DNA of 64,000 bases from Antedon mediterranea. Its lineage: Eukaryota > Echinodermata > Crinoidea > Comatulida > Antedonidae. Under the pieces are notes generated by a model that saw only the letters and a list, made by a program, of their open reading frames with translations, ran no database searches and was not told where the DNA came from. The number at the start of each line of letters is the position of its first letter. Position 1 is the stretch's first letter. The translations under genes were made by a program, and so were the position numbers. The stretch is from the NCBI RefSeq assembly GCF_964355755.1, contig NC_092677.1:15224101-15288100 (forward strand), read 5' to 3'. Below are positions 49,001-61,000 of the stretch, piece by piece.

Positions 49001-52000
49001 TTTTATATAGCTGGAGAGACACTGGCAAGAGTGGACTACAGCCCGCAGACACCCATTGCAATGCGAGAGAATGTAGAGCGTGTCTTACAATTCATGGCAT
49101 CTAAAAGAATACGAATGCACCACACATCGTCTAAAGGTACAGAATTATTAAAGTTAAAATATAATTGTTTTATCATCTTGCTATGTTGTGTCACCCTGTT
49201 TCTTCTCTTGACTTCTACTATTATGTTATCTATTGAATGGAAATGTTTAGCAGTGGCGGATCTAGGATCTGTCATGGGTGGGGGTGGCCACGAAAGTGCC
49301 AAACGAGGTGCACCGAGCGGGGGTGGTTTTGGGAGCCTCAGAAAATTTTTGAAAAAATTCATGCTTACACACTGTTTGATAGGCTAGAGCAACTGTTTCC
49401 ATCACATTTAATAACAAATGTTACATGATGTAAATTTCAGTAAATCCTTCCTATATACTGTATATACTGTACGGATCTTTTTTTACGACCTAAGAATAAA
49501 ATTTGATCGAAAAACACTTCAAACGAAATGAACATTTGGTAATGCAGTACTCCGAAAATGCCTCAATAGTTTATGTGTACTTTGTTTTGGTGGTCAGATA
49601 TATCCCTACAGCCGGGTGAATAACTCAATGTAATTTAGTATACAATGATTGCAGTATCGCCGTGTCTATAACACAAATCAATAAACCGCCAAATACGCCA
49701 CACAATTTTTTTCGGCCGGCCGTGTACATACAAGACATTTCATGTTTATTTTATGCCTATGAAATAATAAAAGAACACCATGTACAGTTTCTCGTTTATT
49801 TTTATCATTTATACTGCATACCATTATTATATAAAAAACCTTCATACGCGAGAAAAACGTTCACGGTATTACACTCCACTCTGTACAGGGGTGTAAATAT
49901 ATACCACGCTGTATTTTTGGAGATTGATGACGTCAGCATTCACACGAGGAGCGAGCTAGACAACGTGACGCTGGTAGTGCGTGTGTTTTGAAAATAACTA
50001 AATTCATAAATAGTAATTAAACTCTTGCTCCTCACTACTGTATGTAGGCCTATTTACACAACTATAATGCTAACCGGGCCTAGCTCTATCTAGCCTACTC
50101 TTTCTTAATTAATAATAGTCAAGTGAGTCGAATCCACATCTAGGGACGGTCGCGTCTTTTTTTTTTTTTTGAGAATTAAGGGGGGTGGCTAGCCACCCTA
50201 TTCACCCCCTAGATCCGCCACTGCTTAGTAAAGAATAGAGAGTGTGAATGTAGTGAAGTTCGCTCTAAAAGCTTCTACTCAATATGTTACAGTATTGGTA
50301 TTGAACCACTATAGAATGGACAGAGCAACACAGCAAAGTCAGATGTCTGCTCTCTAGCCTTCTACCATCTCTATATATAATCAACATAATTTATTGTCAA
50401 ATCTACATTACTATAAAACATGGAATAAAGAAATACAAAAAAATAAGCAAGCCAAGATATTTGCAGAAGGGTTCTTTTTTTTCCGCAAATAGTGCAAGCC
50501 TACATAAGTAAATGAAAATAGTTTTCCTACGTAGGATTGTCACGAGTTAAGCCTATTTACTATTACTTTCAATGTTGAAGGGCACTTCAGAGAAAAATGG
50601 GGGTTCTATGTACAGCAAGTCTGTGACCCATCTTCAGAAAGATGCTGCAGTTCTCAGAGAGGGTTGCTGTTCTGAGAACAAGTTCTGATTTGTCTCAGAA
50701 ATGAAATATTCTTTGTACTTTCAACCATAAATCATAGTAATACAATTACATGTTTCCAACTGCAGAAATACTAAATCATATTGTTCAAAGTCTCTACATT
50801 GATGTCATCTATGTGGGTGACATAATACACTGAATTCACATCAATACTGTCATCAATTATAAATTACAGAAACAGGAAAGGTGACATTTATATTAGAATG
50901 GCATCAATGCAGTTAGGTACAATGACGTCTATACAGTAGGTAGTTAATTAAAGATTTACGTACATTCAGTTTTCAAATTAATATCTACTGTCCTAAAAAA
51001 ATATAGATCACCTCAAATAATGATACTGTATTAAAAGATCCACTTAATAAGTTTAGAAAAATAAAACAAGGATTTACTTAAAATAAAGAGACAGAACACA
51101 AAACTAAATTTTAAAAATACTGTATAGTATATGAAAAAAGTAATAATAATAATTCAAGCTCGTTGATTTCTCAATAATATGTGTTCTGATTCTGAGTTGC
51201 AATATACTGTACTGTACACAATAATGTAGAATTGAAAATTGTAATTTCTTGTTTAACTTAAAAAACCATGTCAAGATTATCCTATTTCTATTTCTGTTAC
51301 TACTAATACTAATATTTTTTTACTGCAATAATGTATGACTTACGGTAGTTTGTTTTAATGTACACGTTTATGAGGCAGTTGCTGCAATAAACTGTGTGAC
51401 CTAAAAAAAAGCTTGCTACAGTAAATAAACAGGTTACAACAAAAATATTTACTGCAGTAACTTCAGAAGAATAATTAGTTTGAGATGATCTCTAGTATTC
51501 TTTTATAATCGGTTAATATTCTGTGAAACGGAAAATAATATTGTAAGCCTTAACACATTTGAATATTACTGTCAGTAGATAATAATTATTCCTTGTTGTA
51601 GTTGATTAAGAATATAATCACTGAATAAATTAACCACGGTTAACGTGTCATTTGTTTTTGCAGATATCGTTGATGGTAATTTGAAAGCCATAATGCGTTT
51701 GATTTTAGCATTAGCTGCTCATTACAAGCCCAGCAGCGTGAAACAAACACCGCAAACCCCGCAAGGCACGCCACATCAGAAACCGCAGAGGCAGCAGTCG
51801 TTTGCTGCTATGGCTGCAGGGGCGGCAGCGGCAATCAGAGATGCTCGTAAGGATGTTCAGATGGCTGGCGGTTCATTAAGGAGGTCAAAGGGAAAAGATC
51901 CGTCAGCTCGGTAGGTTTATTTGTGAAGGTTGGAAGCTTTCGATTTTTGACAAACTAACAGTAGTTACGTCATGTACGCATGCAAGAACATTGGGACATG

Positions 52001-55000
52001 CTTCTTTGCCCGATTCGTCAGCATAGTTTTTCTGGATTTTAGCTCACGAGGACGACCAAGCCAGTGTAATGCTTTGTAATGTAGTGCATTTGTTGTCTTT
52101 CTGCATGTAGTACCATGAATTAAAAAAGTTTATATTTTTTTACATAAACTAATGTTGCTTTGTTTAATTCTAATTGATAACTAATCTTTTTAAAGTATTT
52201 TCAGTATCTTAAGCGTGGTTCCCACTAGCGACGCAACGCAAGGACGTAACGCAACGCAAGTGAATTGACCAATCACAAGCGATGGCTTATTTGCTTGTGA
52301 TTGCTAACTGTCTATAACTTCGCTTGTCATTGGTTAAAACGCTTACGTCCATGCGTTACGTTCTAGTGGGACCAAGCTTTAGCTTGTTTGTACTTGGTTC
52401 TGCTTGTCTGTATTGCTTAACATTGGCTTTGCATGCTTTGTGTATTAATTTAGCCTGTATGGACATTCCGGCCTGTACCGGGCAAGTCCAGCTCCAGTGG
52501 AAAGGTCTAACATACATAGAAGGTAAATTAACTAATGGTACATAAATGTAAAACTAACACTTCTCCTTTGGCTCCTCCCTATAAAGCCCCTTTGTCACAG
52601 ATGTGCCTGCAATATACCGGTATTATGGTGGCGTCGTGCCGGTATTGTTACCGGCATATACCCATTCTCATCGGACTATCGTGCCGGAAATATAACCGGT
52701 ATATACCGGCTTTCTGTGAGAAAGGAGTCGGGCATATTCGGCCAATAAAAAGTCTCTGACAAAATAATTATTGAGGGCGTCCTTTATTGTTATTATTTTT
52801 GTCTAGCGATATATGGCGACGAATTTTAAGTTACAGATTATTATCTTCCTTTATAGCATATTTATGCAATACATGCTATGTACAGTATATTGTGCATATA
52901 TTATACAGGTACAGCAATTAATTAGCCGTCATCGGCAATCTGTAAAACACCTTAGAAAGCTGTACGCCGTACAATTTACAAGGCGACGAAGGGTCAGGCA
53001 CCAACAAATCAAATGACAAAGAGCTATGGCCTATAGATTATGCTACAAATTTCTTCTTGTCCCCTTATTTAAGCAGCTCTCTTATCTCATTATCCCTCCA
53101 GTTCGACATTATTATTATTATTGTTAATTGAATTGAATTGGCGCCAAAGTGATACACTTGACCGCGCAAGGTGTCAAAGCCTCGACGGGGAATTAAATAT
53201 AACCCCGGAATATAACGGCGTTACGTTCTCACAGAATGCCCGTCTGGGGAATATCCCTAGAATATTACTAGGTCTAAAGCAGGTCATGTCGATGCCGGCA
53301 TTATGCCAAGACCCGTTCTCACAGAAAACCATACCGGCATGGTAATGGTATATTCCCGCAATATTCCTGGCACACAGCTCTGTGAGAAAAGGGCTTAAGA
53401 AGATAATTGCTATTGTTACAGTTGTTTACATATTAAGATAATTTTTAACTTTGCTACGAGAATCAAAGTATACAAGCAGTAATAGTGTGTCTTGTTCTTT
53501 TACTTTTAGCCCTCATGGCAGTCCTGCACCTTCTGCTACCAACACTCCTCTACACAGTAGGACAGCAACACCGGTACGTGCCTTGTTAGAGGCTAGGAAC
53601 AGTCCCTATCCCTCCAGGACTTCAAGCTTTGCATCGGATCATTCAGATCAAGGTATTGTATGTACAAGATTACCATCATCATCATCATCATCTTTTATTT
53701 GAGTGGGCTTTCTTCCTCTTCCGAGAGGTTACTGACTGTCGCTCATTCTACCTGTTTTGCCATCATTTTCCTCCAAACCAATTTTCCTTCTTTCTTTCTT
53801 TACCATATTTTTCCACGTCACCAGCTGTGGCCGTCCTCTTTCTCTTCTACCTCCAACTTCTAAATAACAAGCTCTCTTTACTGATTCATCTTTTCTTATG
53901 TCCCATCCATCTAAAGCTACTCCTCCCTCATATACGATTACCATCCTAATCACTAAAAAAAGGGGGAAAAAACATTGCAGAAATTAAGATTTAGTATCAT
54001 GGAAGTAAAGGCGCATTTATGATATCATTTGCAAATGTATCTTAATAATAACGTAATAAATACTGTAATAACAGAAATTGACTATAAAACATATCAACAT
54101 ACATTAAAATGCCATGTAACTAGTGAGGTATTCATATCCTGAAATTGGTGAATTATTGTGAATTTAAAAAAAATTAGTATTAAAAAAATGATCATGATTA
54201 ATTTACTATTTCTTTAATTAAAATAATTTAGTAGTTTACAAATGTTGTATTTAAGGAACTGTTAAAGTCTCGATGATAATACCACTTTAAGATCGGTTTA
54301 AAATGATAAAAGCCTACTTAAACATCCAAATAGATTTTTTATTATTATTAGTTCCCTGTAATGTAAGTGTAATATTATTTTTTGTTAAACAATATGTTAA
54401 GACAGTGAAATACTATATTTATTAGTAAAAAGGTTCATCTGGATCACTGTATAGTATTTTAAGTAAATTTTCTTTTCTTCTAAATCATCCAAAAGAAAAT
54501 TTACTTAAAATACTATATTTATTATAATGAAATGCATACACAGTTTGGCTATGTTTGTCTTCTTAGATCAACACATAAAATGATATAATAATCTGTTTAT
54601 GCTGCAATAAATATGTGCGTTTGGTCAATGTTACAACAGTTTTCTTGGTTTACGTTGTCGGCCGTAAAACCTCGTCCATTGCTTTTATAGAGCGGAAAAC
54701 TTACCTTGTTGAAAGTTTCTTTCTTGTTGTTTGTTAGATTCTATTTGAAAGATATATACTTGTGGTATTTTCTTGTGGTGAAGTTATCAGTACAGTGGAA
54801 GACAATTCTAGAGCCTAAAGAATATTCATTGTAGTACAAGTACTGACTTACAGTAATTAATTATCTCAACAGGCAGCGAATGTGGTTCTTTTCCAAGAAG
54901 AGGCTCAATGGCATTAAGTGACGTTGAAGATGATCATGATGCTATGCTAGTGGATGTAGAGGATACCAAGAAAATGCTACTAAGTCTCCAAGAAATGGTA

Positions 55001-58000
55001 ACTTGTTAAGATACTAGATAATTTCTGATTCTTCTGAAAAATATGAATTGTGTCTTAAGCTGTCATTTCACATCGCACCTGGATTCGGTCTAGCACCCTG
55101 AGAAAAACATCATGTAAAATAGTAAAGTATAGGATTGTTCACGCCAAAATCATATGATTGGAATTTATACCAGATTCAGTTTTCATTTTTTTCTTTTGAC
55201 CAATCAACATTGAGCATGAATGACGTCGATTGACAACGGATAACCGGATTCATGCTCGATTTGAAAGCATGTTTAACACTCGTGATATTTTTCACAGGGC
55301 GCAATGTGAAAACAGTTTTAGACTGACAGTATTTGTACCAAATGTGCATATGCATGTAACAAAATTACCATTAAGTGTTCAATCTATGGTAATTTGCATG
55401 TTTAACCTAATGAGTGCTCTCTATAATAATAATAGAAAATAGATGTATATTATATAAAAGAAAAAAGTAAAATTTGTTGAACTGTTTATTGGATTGAATA
55501 AGAAGAATTGTACTTGAATTTGGATATGCAAATGATGGTCTCAACTCTTTCCTATAATGAGTAATGAATTAATTTAATGTCAGATTAATTAATTATAGTG
55601 ATTGTTGTGAATTCAAAAAATTTATCAGATAATCAATGAAAATCATAATTTATAAAAGGTAATTAATTAGGTTAAGGTCAAACACATCTAGTTAAAAAGG
55701 AGAAACAATGCGTGGGTCTTAATTGACAAATTACACAGACAAAATAGGGAATTAATAATACATCATAAATTATGATGTTACAACATACAATTATGCTGTG
55801 AGAAAATCCATTATGTACAAAGTTTAAAGGTAAATATAGAACAATTTAATCAATGTATGAAATAGCCTCAGAGAAAAATGTCCATTTACTGTAATTGACT
55901 CATCCATTCACTCAGACTATAAGACGTTATAAAGGTATGAAATTAACTTGTCTACTGACAATACAAAAAATACTAAAATGCGTATATTTAACATCATTTT
56001 AAAAATGTATAAAATACAATATTACATATATTTACTGAAAGGCATTTTCTAAGTTTGAAATATGAAAAGAAATGCATTGAAATATCCAGATATATTAGAG
56101 AATTGATTTTGTAATTTGTGACTCAATTTTCATCTGCCAACATTAATAGGAAACCATTAGATATAAACATAAGTAGTTGAAAATATAATATGAATATACA
56201 TAATACCTGTATCATAATTTCCTTTATGTTAAGGTGCATATTTTAGGCAAATCCTTCAAATTGTGATAACATTTTGAAACTTTGCACAGTTATTCATTAG
56301 GGTGTCAAAAATATGAAATGGAAGGGTTGCACAAAATTTGGTCAGGGGAAAGCCGCCATTTTGTATTTCAAAATGGCGGACCTCAAATTTTCAATTGTCA
56401 GGTATATCTCTGCTAAAGAGGCACCTAGAGTTATATGGTAGTGTGGTCACCAAACATATTGGTATAATTAACATTTGATTGCATGGCGGCCATGTTGGAT
56501 TTCAAAATGGTGGACTTCAAATTTTCACTTTTCAGGTATATCTCTGCTAAAAAGGCACCTAGAATTCTGATTTTAGGTGCAAATTATAATTATGGTAATG
56601 GGGTCACCAAACATATTGGTATAACTAAAATTTTGATTGCATGGCGGCTATGTTGGATTTCAAAATGGCGGACACCAAATTTTCACTTTTCAGGTATATC
56701 TCTGCTAAAAAGGTACACAGTGCTCTGATTTTAGGTGCAAATTATATGGTAATGGGTCACCAAATATATTGGTATTTAACTAACATTTTGATTGCATGGC
56801 GGCCATTGTGAATTTCAAAATGGCAAGCTCAAAATGTTTCAGTACGGTACCTACAGTTATAATTTTAGGTACAAAGTATAATATGGTATTGAGGTCAACA
56901 AACATATTGGTATAACGTCTTTGATTGCATGGCGGCCATTTTGAATGTAGCTCAAACCTGGTAACCACACAGCTCTGTACATCATAAATCACTCTTTCTG
57001 CATTTACAGCGTCCAAGATCACAGTCGGTGTGTCACAGCGAATTAAAACCTAATTTGTGACATCTGAAAGTTCCGGCAATGAACTCCAAACTGGACTAAA
57101 TTTGTTGCCGTCCTTCTTCCATCCCCAGTTTGCTGGGTCCTGTTCAACCCTGAATGCATCTAGACAGTTTTACCATTTTCTGGCTTGTAGAACAGACCGT
57201 TTCACATGTTCTCTTAATGCCGCAGATGTTGGGGGGATATTTTCAATAGTCTGTAGTAAAAAGATATCGTCTTGCATCATTTACCTTCTTTCTACATAGT
57301 TACAACAAACTGTTCTAGATAATCTGTGTCACTAACATCCCCTACAGACAATGACATCGTCTCAAATTCTTTTCCTTGAACAGATGAAGTTGTATCACAA
57401 CTGCTAAAGGAATGAAAGAACAAGTAAGCGGCTGATGCTTGTGATCCAAGAGAAGTAATCTTGTGTATTGAGATATACTTCAAGTGCTTCCCCACTCCAA
57501 ACTCGATCCAAAGCTTGTGGATGCCAGGTATTCTGTGGAAAGTTGACAATGAAATAACAACAACATCACTGTCTACAGTCTTGACAAGAATGCGCGGAAA
57601 CATTTTAGCGGCATGTTTAACATGAAAAAACATACGTTCATCTGCCTCTTCTATGTTACATGGCATCAGCGGTTGTATATTTACAGACAGGTTTGTTACA
57701 GCTCTGTCTCTCAGAGACCCTACAAACATTCCGTGATTTGTGTCAATGTTCTCTACTACTCCAGTTACAATTAATGAAACAACTCTGATTTGTTGTCATC
57801 ATATCTCGAATATGTGGTCCAATTGTTGGGCATGCTCCCACTGGCTTTGACGCCCCTCCTTACACCAGAGCCGCGGTTTGAACGCGTACTAGACTTTAAA
57901 CCGTCGTTAAAGTATCTATCGAAAACAGAATCTGGTCGCGTCACTGATCGAAGTTGATGGTCTATATATGGTTGTACGACAAAATGAAGCACCATTAGTT

Positions 58001-61000
58001 GCTGCCAAGGTGTTAGATGGACCAGCAATAATCAATATGCTCAGGCGAAATGATTCGAAGACATTCATTGAGTATATATCAAGTGTCATACAACCATCAA
58101 CTTCGATCAGTGACACGACTAGATTTGTTTTTCGATTTTAACGACAGTTTAAAGTCTGGTACGCGTTCAAACCGCGTCTCTGGTGTAAGGAGGAGGGTCG
58201 TTAAAGCCAGCGGGAGCATGCCCAACAATTGGACCACATTTTTTAGATTTGATGACAACAAATCAGAGTTGTTTTCATTTATTGTAACTGAAGTAGTAGA
58301 GAACATTGGCACAAATCACGGAATGTTTGTAGGGTCTTTGGGAGACAGAGCTGTAACAAACCAGTAAATATACAATGGCTGATGCCATGTAACATAGAAG
58401 AGGCAGATGAACGTATGTTTGTTCACGTTAAACTTCCCGCTGAAATTTTCCACGCATTGTCAAGACTGTACACAGTGATGTTGTTGTCAGCTTTCCACAG
58501 AATACCTGGCATCCACAAGCTTCGGATCGAGTTTGGAGTGGGGAAGCACAAAGCACAATACACGAGATTGCTTCTTCTCTTGGATCACAAGCATCAGCCG
58601 CTTACTTGTTCTTTCATACCATTAGCGGTTGTGATAGATCTTCATCTGTTTAAGGAAAAGGTAAAGCTACATTTAACGAGACTTTGAAAAAGATGCCATG
58701 TATGACTCCAGTTTTTGAGAGGATTTCATTGCCTGTAGGGCATGTTAGTGAAACAGACACAGATTATCTAGAACAGTTTGTTGTAACTATGTCTACTGCA
58801 GAACATTTAATGATGCAAGACGATATCTTTTTACAACAAGAGAAAGACTATTGAAAATATCCCCCAACATCTGCGGCATTAAGAGAACATGTGAAACGGA
58901 AACCAGGAAGTGGTACGACTGTCTAGATGCATTCAGGGTTGAACAGGACCCAGCGAACTGGGGATAGAGGAAGGACGGCAACAAATTTAGTCCAGCTTGG
59001 AGTTCATTGCCGGAACTTTCAGATGTCACAAAGGTTTTAGTTCGCTGTGGACACACCGACTGTGATCTTGGATGCTGTAAATGCAGAAAGAGTGATTTAC
59101 GATGTACAGAGCTGTGTGGTTGCCAGGGAAATTGTGACCTACAATAAGTGTCCGTGTTAAATGCATGTAATTATGAACATAAACAAATAGTGTAAAGCCA
59201 GTACTGGTTGAGCTACATTCAAAATGGCCGCCATGCAATCAAAGACGTTATACTAATATGTTTGTTGACCTCAATACTATATTATACTTTGTACCTAAAA
59301 TTATAACTGTAGGTACCGTACTGAAACATTTTGAAATTCAAAATGGCCGCCATGCAATAAAATTGTCAGTTACATACCAATATGTTTGGTTATACCCATT
59401 ACCATATAATTGGCACATAAAATCAGAACTCTGTGTACCTTTTTAGCAAAGATACCTGAAAAGTGAAAATTTAAGTCCGCCATTATGAAATTCAAAATGG
59501 CCGCCATGCAATCAAAATGTTAGTTATACCAATATGTTTGGTGACCCCATTAACATATAATTTGCACCTAAAATCAGAACACTAGGTGCCTTTTTAGCAG
59601 AGATATACCTGAAAAATAAAAATTTGAAATCCGCCATTTTGAAATCCAACATTTCCGCCATGGAATCAAAATGTTAGTTATACCAGTATGTTTGGTTACC
59701 CCACTACCATATAATTTGCACCTAAAATCAGAACTCTAGGTGCCTTTTTAGCAGAGATATACCTAAAAAGTGAACAATTTGGGTCCGCCATTTTGAAATC
59801 CAAAATGGCGGCTTTCCCCTGACCAAATTTTGTGCAACCCTTCCATTTCATATTTTTGACACCCTAATGAATAACTGTGCAAAGTCTCAGAATGTTATCA
59901 CAATTTGAAGGATTGGGTCACTTAACAGGCCTACTATTATAGAATGCCATAAGAAATAACATAGATGAAACAATATATAAGTGGTTCTTGTTTATAAAAA
60001 AATTAAATTTAATTCAGTCCTGCTGTTTGGAAGTTGTTTGTTAGAGAAGGTGTTTATAAAATGCTTCAATTTAAATAAATCTTAACTATAATTTCCTTTC
60101 TTTTAGTTACTTAGTGGCAAGGCAGCAGATGAGGAAGGTGCTGGCTCAGATGCTGAGGAGGATCAATTTGATAGTACTGCTTACAAAGACTATGTGGTAT
60201 GATACAATTAAACACTAGCATCGTTACAATTGCCAAATTTTACAAAGTGTATAATATGAATCAGGTGCTAGGCTGTGGTCTTTGATACCTTGTATCAATC
60301 CATTGTTGAACAGTATCAATAAAGGCCTGCAAATACAGGATGCATTTGTCCTCCTTACTTTACGAAACATTGTTAAAATTTTATTTTACTCCAAATTTGT
60401 TTATCAGGTGGTTCTTCAAGCCAGATTAGATCAACGTCAAGCAGAACTTAAGAAAATAAAAGCTGAGCTATCAACAAGCAAACAGGAATGCCGCAATCTA
60501 CAGGGTACAAAGGTAAATATTTTTTTTTAATTTACAAAAATTACTGTTCACTTTAAATTGAATAAATTTAAAGTTGACAGTAGTTTTTCTTTTTTTTTGT
60601 GTCTATTTTGTGCCTTGTTTACCTGGATAAACAAACAATAGCCATTGCTCTCACAAGACATAGTAATGATAGGCAAAGATATCAGATAAAGATCCTTGAA
60701 AATCCCTCTACAATAATAAACTAATCCAACTACCACTATACTTTTTTTGTATTGCAGGCTGGTTTACAATCCAGATTAACAGATCAAGACAATGCATTAC
60801 TACAGATGAAGGCGGAACTTTTGAGGGTTGGATTTACACATCAAAATTTAGAATCAGATAATGTAAGTGTACATAATAGAAATAAATTTATTAAAGACCA
60901 ACAAACTGATATGATATTTTCTGTAGACTCTCGTCTTTGTACAATTCATGTCTTTTAAAAAATAATTCTTTAGATATCTTTAACTGTAATTTCTCTCAAT

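Larger units (their letters stand above)
48559..51733 (+). other. DIXDC1: calponin-homology domain exons of DIXDC1
   Basis: Three exons (48559-48688, 49011-49136 and the first part of 51664-51910) encode about 108 residues. The domain runs from QQLQAYVAWV through DLRRDMQDGVTLVHLIEIV and MRENVERVLQFMASKRIRMH to IMRLILALAAHYKP. It is a single CH domain of the dixin type. The rest of the third exon is Gln/Ala-rich linker. Confidence 0.93.
56229..59925. mobile_element. 3.7-kb giant inverted-repeat transposon (Academ-like candidate)
   Basis: The whole segment is a near-palindrome. The left arm (56229 to about 57962) recurs inverted at about 58094-59925, with a spacer of roughly 110-130 nt. Outer ends share AATCCTTCAAATTGTGATAA and GCACAGTTATTCATTAGGGT. 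Each arm has four to five repeats of about 150 bp marked by AAATGGCGG, GGTATATCTCTGCTAAAAAG and CACCAAACATATTGGTAT. Inside these is a copy of a transposon gene reading outward. It sits in the DIXDC1 intron between exons 54873-54997 and 60107-60196. No clear target duplication is seen. Confidence 0.9.

Noticed and set aside
49662-49991. 109-codon open frame inside the DNA element at 49250-50224
   Set aside because: No recognisable domain, no partner exons, and the element ends define it as non-autonomous.
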